Part shown: positions 60,001 to 64,000 of the stretch, piece after piece
Layout of the letters: every line of letters starts with the position of its first letter
How positions within the stretch are numbered: the first letter of the stretch is position 1
Source: Antedon mediterranea
Lineage: Eukaryota > Echinodermata > Crinoidea > Comatulida > Antedonidae
Assembly (NCBI RefSeq): GCF_964355755.1
Contig: NC_092675.1
Coordinates: 253,001 to 317,000 of the forward strand
Reading direction: 5' to 3'
Length of the DNA stretch: 64,000 nucleotides
The notes under the pieces: model-generated
Database searches by the model: none
What the model saw: the letters and a program-made list of their open reading frames with translations, nothing else
Told to the model about the DNA's origin: nothing
Made by a program: the position numbers and the translations under genes

Positions 60001-63000
60001 AGTCAAATATAATAATATACTAATAATATAACTTTGAAAATTGTGGTCTTATGAATTTTGTTTTCTTTTTAAATTGTTTAAAACATGTGTGTTTCTATCC
60101 AGTCTAATGGCACATTTTGTACAAGAATGGCCGATAGTATGGTTATTGACCTTTAAACTACAGCATAGGCCTACTGTATACTAAATATAATATAATTGCA
60201 TAAATAACTATGAAATTATTTATACACAATAATAATTAGTAAAATTATAAAATTCACTGCCATCAAATATGATGTCACTTTTATGATTTATATAGATTAA
60301 AAAAAAATGTGAACACGCAAGTTACATTTGTTGAAATTTGAAATTTTAAATTACCTGCCATCAATATGATGGAGTATGATTATAGATTTTTAAAAATGTG
60401 AACATGTTAGCTAAATGTGGAAATTACATGCCATCAATATGATGGATTATGATTATAGATTTAAAAAAGAATTTGAACACGTAAGCTAAATTTGAAAATT
60501 ACCTGCCATCAATATGATGGATTATGATTATAGATTTAAAAAAGAGTTTGAACACGTAAGCTACATTTGAAAATTACCTGCCATCAATATAATGGATTAT
60601 GATTATAGATTTAAAAAAGAATTTGAACATGTCAGCTACATTTGGAAACTTGGAAATTACCGGCCATCAATATGAAGGATTATGATTGTATAGGTTTGAA
60701 AGAAATGTGAACACGTAAGCTACATTTGGAATGAACATGTCAAGGGCATCAGTTTTGATCATTCATGCAAAGGTTTCCGTCATCTTTAGCGTTGTTACAG
60801 CAGCATAAAGCTGTACATGGTAGTTTTGACTTCTTGCACCTACATCTATATGGTTATGCATCGTGTCTTGCGTCCACAATAAATCATCTCTAACGAAGGA
60901 GTAAGAATAGCTTCATTTTTCAGAAGCACTGGTTGAAGTTTACCATTAGATAGCTCCCAACCAAAATCTGTTGGTGATGGCAAATGCTGGATTGGCGATA
61001 CAGCTTTTTTCAATACGAGTGCTTGGAAGTGTGCTCTTTATATGCTGGTGCACTGCATCGCTTGTTGGAGGTAATGCCTCAATAACCATACTATCGGCCA
61101 TTCTTGTACAAAATACATTTGAGAAAATGTGTCATGAAAGTGAATATAAAAACATATATTCAAAACATTTTGAGATCAAAATTAATTATCTGTGACTAGT
61201 GGTTCTCGAGATATAGGGTTAATTATAACAAATGGCCGCCATTTTTAATTATGCAAATTAAGGGCTTAGATGGCCGAATTTCGCTTGGGATCCGCCATAT
61301 TCGTAATCAGCGAGGTCGAAATATCCTAAATCAAGTGGATCCCAGCTTCTACCCAAAAATGCTTCTTGATTCGTTTTCTAAGCCGTTTTTTGAGAAATGG
61401 AACCTGTCTATATTAACTTTACAATACTTAGTGTTGTATATTCTGGTACAGCCGCTCCATAATCTCTTAAAAAAAGAAATATATCAATACGATACATTTT
61501 TGTAACAACAAAAAACAGACAAAAGTTTAAATAAAGTAAACATGCAGAAACTTAAGAAGTGGCATAATAAATTCTGACTAACCATTAACAGTAACTATGA
61601 ATGTACATTCTCCTTCTCGGCCAGCATTATCAGTTGCAGTACAAGTGACACTATATGAACCAATATTAAATGATGAACCAGAAGGTGGAACACAAGTAGC
61701 TGACAGACCTGTATCAAAATTGTCACTGACTGAGGGGTCATCCCAAGTCACTGTAGTTTGGTCTGTGCCTGTATCTTCTTCAATGTTACTTGGGCAGGTC
61801 ACTTGAGGATTACCAGTATCTATACGAAATATTTGTATAACATTCATAAAAATAATGTTGGCCATAACAATTATAGACCTTCAATTCAAAATATTTTATA
61901 TTATAGAACACATAAATAGATTCTTGTCATTTAATTGGATGATTGTGGATCACATGATAAGTAATTGCCTATTCACATATCGTGGTGAATTCCAATTTTT
62001 ACTGACTACAGCCCAGATAATGACAGCATAACAACAATCCTTTGCATATGATCCAGCAAGAGAACAGTAAATTACTCAATTATAGGTTGAAGACCAGAAC
62101 AAGAAGCGACATCCATCACAACAAGAAGAAATGGCAAATTCCGATTGAAATTTGCTGTTGGAACTCAAAAAACACCAAAAAGCAAAATCAAATATACGGT
62201 CAGTAGCCTGTAGAGGCAAATACCCTCTTTAGATGTTCATGCTATGGTACAAATAATTTCATTCGGTGAAAGAGGAAAGGCCACATAACGCCATCTTAAA
62301 TAATTTATACCAGCTCACACATAAACAATCATTATTTGTATATTATACATTTAAGTTTTTAAATGAATGCTTACAAAACTTACCAAATACACTAACTGTG
62401 AAAGTACAACTACCACTGTTGAAAGCCATATCTCTAGCTGAACAATAAACATCAGTTGAACCAATATGAAATAATGAACCAGAAGGTGGAGTACAAGTAG
62501 CTGACAGACCAGTATCAATATTATCACTGACTGAGGGGTCATTCCAGGTCACTGTAACTTGGTTTGATATTGATGCACCTCTACCTATATCAGCAGGGCA
62601 ATCAACACTGGGACTAATGTTGTCTAGCAAAACAATATAGGATGTAAAACTAATTAATAATGTATGTATCATATGTATAAATACTTACTTTACCAAACCC
62701 ATACACTTTTGAGCTGACCATACATTTGGTTTTGAGAATCTGGTTTTCAATTATATACAATAAATATTGGTACAACTGGTATTGGAAGATTTTCCAATTG
62801 TTAAACTTACTTTTTAGCATATGTAAACTGGATTTTTGGTGTTCAATTTAGCTATTATTATTATTATTAGTAGTATTATTGCATAAGCACAGTGTCTTGT
62901 TATTTATGCAAATTATACAATTTCCAACCGTTACCAGAATAGGAAGCAGTTGTAAGTGCTCTATAGTCCAAAAGATCAAATAAATAAAATGAAAAAAGTG

Positions 63001-63542
63001 CTTTAAATATGAAAATTTGTTTTAAATAGCTCTATATTATGAGTACCACACTTACACCACAATAATATACAACAAGTAATAGATTGTATTTATGTCAAAA
63101 GTGAGATATGTCTCTTCAATTTGTTTTTTTTGTTTAAACAACACTCATGAAGTCTAGACCTACTGAAAACTAAACTTCCTAAATTGACAATTTGTGAAAC
63201 TACTGTAAAGTATAACATACCTGATACAACTTGAACAGTAAAAGTGCATTCACCAGTATTAGTATCACTATCAGTTGCAGTACATGTTATAGTAGTAGTA
63301 GAGCCAACAAGAAATGATGAACCAGATGGTGGAGTACAGCTGGCAACCAGGTCAGTGTCAACATCATCAGTCACTGTTGGTGCATCCCATGTCACAGTTT
63401 GCAGTAGTTTCACAAATTGTCAATTTAGGAAGTTTAGTTTTCAGTAGGTCTAGACTTCATGAGTGTTGTTTAAACAAAAAAACAAATAGTTGTGTAGAAG
63501 CAATAATATCATCAGGACAGGTCACAACTGGTATAACAGGCA
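47789..63542 (-). CDS. Receptor gene D: six or more HYR domains, transmembrane, tyrosine tail (5' part outside)
   Basis: Exons seen on the minus strand: 63221-63542 (HYR, disrupted), 62384-62623, 61583-61819, 58378-58614, 57884-58123, 57135-57350 (HYR), 56423-56531 (TM) and 47789-48013 (tail). All HYR exons are phase 1-1 and the TM exon is phase 1-2, as in gene C, so the frame is continuous from 62623 to the stop. The signal peptide and presumed lectin exons would lie beyond the right edge. The tail keeps YDAI, YEIN, SGYQDL and YSSV but ends in VGPVVI, having lost the last YxDLK motif. The TM-tail intron is enlarged to 8.4 kb by a giant inverted repeat. The outermost HYR exon seen here carries an inverted duplication with stops, so at least that exon, and possibly the whole gene, may be non-functional unless skipped. 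Confidence 0.7.
48529..49025. repeat. About 157-bp tandem units in the left arm
   Basis: The word CTTAGATATTGTAGATACCA starts at 48529, 48686, 48844 and 49001, spacing 157-158 bp. Each unit carries GATTTAGCACATTGTAAGCA. The right arm holds the inverse set at 54715-55210. Confidence 0.88.
49570..49620 (-). ncRNA. Hammerhead-ribozyme-like motif (left copy)
   Basis: Inverse copy of the motif, on the Penelope coding strand, with the stem as GGGC/GCCC (fully paired) but ATGATGA instead of CTGATGA, so the conserved C is lost. Confidence 0.35.
50060..50895 (-). pseudogene. Penelope-like element, RT C-terminus and GIY-YIG endonuclease
   Basis: The first frame (50895-50428) reads FVDTIVTIENGTLKTDLFRK and PTDKNMYLLPSSCH, the RT thumb landmarks. 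A frameshift near 50520 leads to FPEPPIIAFRRPPNLRDILV, a CCHC-like zinc knuckle region, and the GIY-YIG nuclease NVIYLIYCNICGKQYVGETK with RMRMTQHRSAIN. The nuclease motif is intact; it would nick target DNA in an active element. Confidence 0.85.
51000..51533 (-). pseudogene. Penelope-like element, N-terminal and early RT region
   Basis: Contains LPSRGLKFCPKPR, then LSLDIESFSRRLRLREYF, SSWNPPKNRCPALE and RQRNDIIIKPADKGSATVA, all standard landmarks of Neptune-like Penelope polyproteins. A stop follows at DIKFY. Frame change near 51050. Confidence 0.8.
51984..52035 (+). ncRNA. Hammerhead-ribozyme-like motif (right copy)
   Basis: CTGATGA at 51992-51998 and GAAA at 52015-52018 flank a GGGC/GCGC stem with a TAGTGTT loop, followed by GCTCTGCTAAC, which could form the short stem III of minimal Penelope-type hammerheads. 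One extra A lies between CTGATGA and the stem, which departs from the strict consensus, so self-cleavage is unproven. Confidence 0.4.
52319..54486 (-). mobile_element. Rex1/Babar-type LINE inserted in the right arm of the inverted repeat
   Basis: The left arm holds the uninterrupted site (GATACATTCGTCTGTAAC near 49280); in the right arm GATACAT and GTCTGTAAC are separated by this element. The 3' end has a tandem ATTGA tail (52319-52340). 5'-truncated before the RT. Confidence 0.85.
52552..54470 (-). pseudogene. Rex1-type LINE RT with one frameshift
   Basis: The upstream frame (to about 53850) carries the pre-RT linker with NKKKKCFYDGEKEKRKDI and KLNPRKAKGPDNIS. A frameshift near 53845 leads to a 431-codon frame ending at 52552 with DLRPVALTCVPMKCLEKIV, VDFSSAFNNIQP, TGVPQGCVLSPLLYKIYTND, IKYADDTALIGY near 53240, LNINKTKEMVFDFRKK, and a C-terminal HPLHYKFNKSQRC. 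Same family as 7789-8978 but from a different subfamily, judging by sequence. Confidence 0.85.
54487..55673 (-). repeat. Right arm of the giant inverted repeat, outer part
   Basis: Inverse of 48064-49275. Lacks about 28 bp present at 49228-49256 on the left, between two ATTCCT words, consistent with a short-repeat deletion. Confidence 0.8.
55674..56422. other. Remaining gene D intron sequence next to the TM exon
   Basis: Non-coding, AT-rich. 56150-56220 resembles gene B 24830-24910 (AAATATTTGCTACTGAAA), as expected for paralogous introns. Confidence 0.55.
56423..56531 (-). CDS. Gene D transmembrane exon
   Basis: 109 nt, phase 1 to 2. REDTLSNTVSGY, then IAVIIVLVVIILVMFPVLIF; almost the same span as gene B. 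Confidence 0.8.
57135..57350 (-). CDS. Gene D HYR exon (closest to TM)
   Basis: 216 nt, phase 1-1. [55 protein letters not shown]. It lacks the VDT residues after SDN found in the other copies; otherwise close to HYR 3 of gene C. Confidence 0.8.
57884..58123 (-). CDS. Gene D HYR exon (second from TM)
   Basis: 240 nt, phase 1-1. [60 protein letters not shown]. Confidence 0.82.
58378..58614 (-). CDS. Gene D HYR exon (third from TM)
   Basis: 237 nt, phase 1-1. [49 protein letters not shown]. The first HYR motif reads VICPDD (VTCP elsewhere). Confidence 0.82.
60350..60720. repeat. About 72-bp tandem repeat
   Basis: Roughly five copies of a unit containing ACCTGCCATCAATATGATGG and ATTATGATTATAGATTTAAA, with modest divergence. 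Confidence 0.85.
60740..61110 (-). pseudogene. Decayed cysteine-rich (CXC-like) ORF inside the palindromic element
   Basis: On the minus strand, in two or three frames: LPPTSDAVHQHIK, then LPSPTDFGWELSNGKLQPVL and LTPSLEMIYC, then CRCKKSKLPCTALCCCN followed by GNLCMN. The PPTS.A..QH, LPSP..WGW and C.C.K..LPCT.LC.C order is one I recall from poorly characterised invertebrate proteins often linked to transposons. The cysteine cluster resembles a Tesmin/TSO1 CXC half. Frameshifts and stops (near 60845 and 61050) make it non-functional. Confidence 0.5.
61583..61819 (-). CDS. Gene D HYR exon (fourth from TM)
   Basis: 237 nt, phase 1-1. [60 protein letters not shown]. Confidence 0.82.
61820..62383. 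other. Gene D intron between HYR exons
   Basis: No exon or repeat recognised. Confidence 0.5.
62384..62623 (-). CDS. Gene D HYR exon (fifth from TM)
   Basis: 240 nt, phase 1-1. [57 protein letters not shown]. Confidence 0.82.
63118..63209. repeat. Intronic partner of the inverted duplication
   Basis: 92 bp whose inverse lies at 63398-63487; it starts AATTTGTTTTTT and ends CTACTGTAAA, 11 bp from the HYR donor site. Confidence 0.85.
63221..63542 (-). pseudogene. Gene D HYR exon (sixth from TM) broken by a 90-bp inverted insert
   Basis: PVVTCPDDIIAST at the start and VTWDAPTVTDDVDTDLVAS, CTPPSGSSFLVGSTTTITC and CTFTVQVV at the end are normal HYR sequence. Between them 63398-63487 is an inverted copy of 63118-63209 from the adjacent intron, which adds stops and destroys the frame. 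Acceptor CATGTAG and donor GTATGT are intact; skipping this phase 1-1 exon would keep the frame. Confidence 0.75.
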
Positions 63543-64000
63543 CTACATGTCAGGAAAAAAAAATGATGAATACACATGGCAAGACAAACAGTGCAGCTAC
63601 TGTAGGCCAGTTTCTACTTTGCCAGTTGGTAAAAGCAATGCTATAACTATTTGATGCTCATTGAGATGGATAAGCAGATATTTTAAATTTTAATTTGAAA
63701 ACCGGTATGAAAATATTACTTTTTAATGAAAACGGTAGAAACAGGGGGCTAAATCAGTAGGCGGTAAAAATGCTAAAAAATCGGTAGCCTTCTCTGTGAA
63801 TCGGTAGGGTTGGCAGGTATGCATTTGGAACCCTACCTAAGTGATATATAATGGTAATAATTAACACGCTCTAATGTACGTTCAGATTTCAGTAAACATT
63901 TTGAGAAATTTTGCCATGCTAAAGTTGGAGCACTTTTTGAATGGCCTAGCTTCCCGGCCTGGCATTCGTTAATAATTTACTATGGATAAATTGAATAAAA
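63543..64000. other. Gene D upstream intron, right edge
   Basis: No further exon on the minus strand before the edge. The short plus-strand ORF to 63646 is an artefact of the inverted HYR sequence. Confidence 0.5.

Larger units (their letters stand above)
59571..61361. mobile_element. Palindromic element with about 245-bp inverted ends in a gene D intron
   Basis: Arms 59571-59815 and 61115-61361 are inverse copies (outer word CATTTTTGGGTAGAAGCTGG; inner words TATGGCGGATCCCAAGCGAA and CTCGAGA). The 1.3-kb centre holds a tandem repeat (60350-60720) and a decayed cysteine-rich ORF on the minus strand (60740-61110). A second internal inverted pair, TTTTGTACAAGAATGGCCGA, lies at 60113-60132 and, inverted, near 61089-61110. 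A DNA transposon remnant of unknown superfamily. Confidence 0.7.

Overview
The window is animal nuclear DNA: AT-rich, with GT-AG introns, many degraded retrotransposons and no bacterial-style operons. Extracellular domains typical of deuterostomes (HYR, EGF, F-type lectin) and the very frequent short word TAGGCCTA suggest a marine invertebrate deuterostome, possibly an echinoderm. The species guess is inference only.

The core is a minus-strand tandem array of four related, multi-exon cell-surface receptor genes, here called A to D. The full plan is a signal peptide, an F-type (fucolectin-like, FTP) lectin domain on three exons, a variable set of HYR and EGF exons, one transmembrane (TM) exon and one tail exon rich in YxxL/I/V/M/N tyrosine motifs. 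Gene B (24037-30704) is the short form: lectin, TM, tail; its six exons sum to 843 nt, or 280 codons plus stop. Gene C (37041-45137) adds HYR-EGF-EGF-HYR-HYR; its eleven exons sum to 1740 nt, or 579 codons plus stop. Gene D (47789 to beyond the right edge) shows at least six HYR exons, TM and tail; its 5' half lies outside. Gene A (7132-10338) keeps only the signal peptide and the first two lectin exons. Nearly all exons before the TM exon are symmetric phase 1-1, so cassettes can be added, lost or skipped without breaking frame. The B tail holds an ITAM-spaced YxxL pair; the C and D tails carry different subsets. I infer a locally expanding family of signalling lectin receptors, plausibly for recognition or immunity.

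The A-B and C-D intergenic spacers are homologous, so the array grew by duplication. The A-B spacer (about 12 kb) exceeds the C-D spacer (about 2 kb) by almost exactly its two insertions: an RTE-like LINE (11644-13800) and a 7.46-kb element with GTATTGTCCCCC ends (14840-22300), which itself holds a young Ty3/gypsy-type LTR retrotransposon (17151-21862) with identical 94-bp LTRs.

Layout: 1-7000 holds a LINE fragment, a TTAA-flanked MITE, and a DIRS-like relic split by a CR1/L2-type LINE with a 911-codon ORF. 7132-10338 is gene A with a Rex1-type LINE in intron 1. 10339-22300 is the TE-filled A-B spacer. 22301-30704 is gene B and its 3'UTR, with a 5S/tRNA-like SINE. 31900-36460 is a near-complete CR1-type LINE in the gene C 3'UTR. 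37041-45137 is gene C. 45138-47170 is the C-D spacer. 47170-63542 is gene D, whose TM-tail intron carries a giant inverted repeat around a Penelope-like element (GIY-YIG, hammerhead-like motifs) and another Rex1 LINE; one HYR intron carries a second palindromic element with a cysteine-rich gene remnant.
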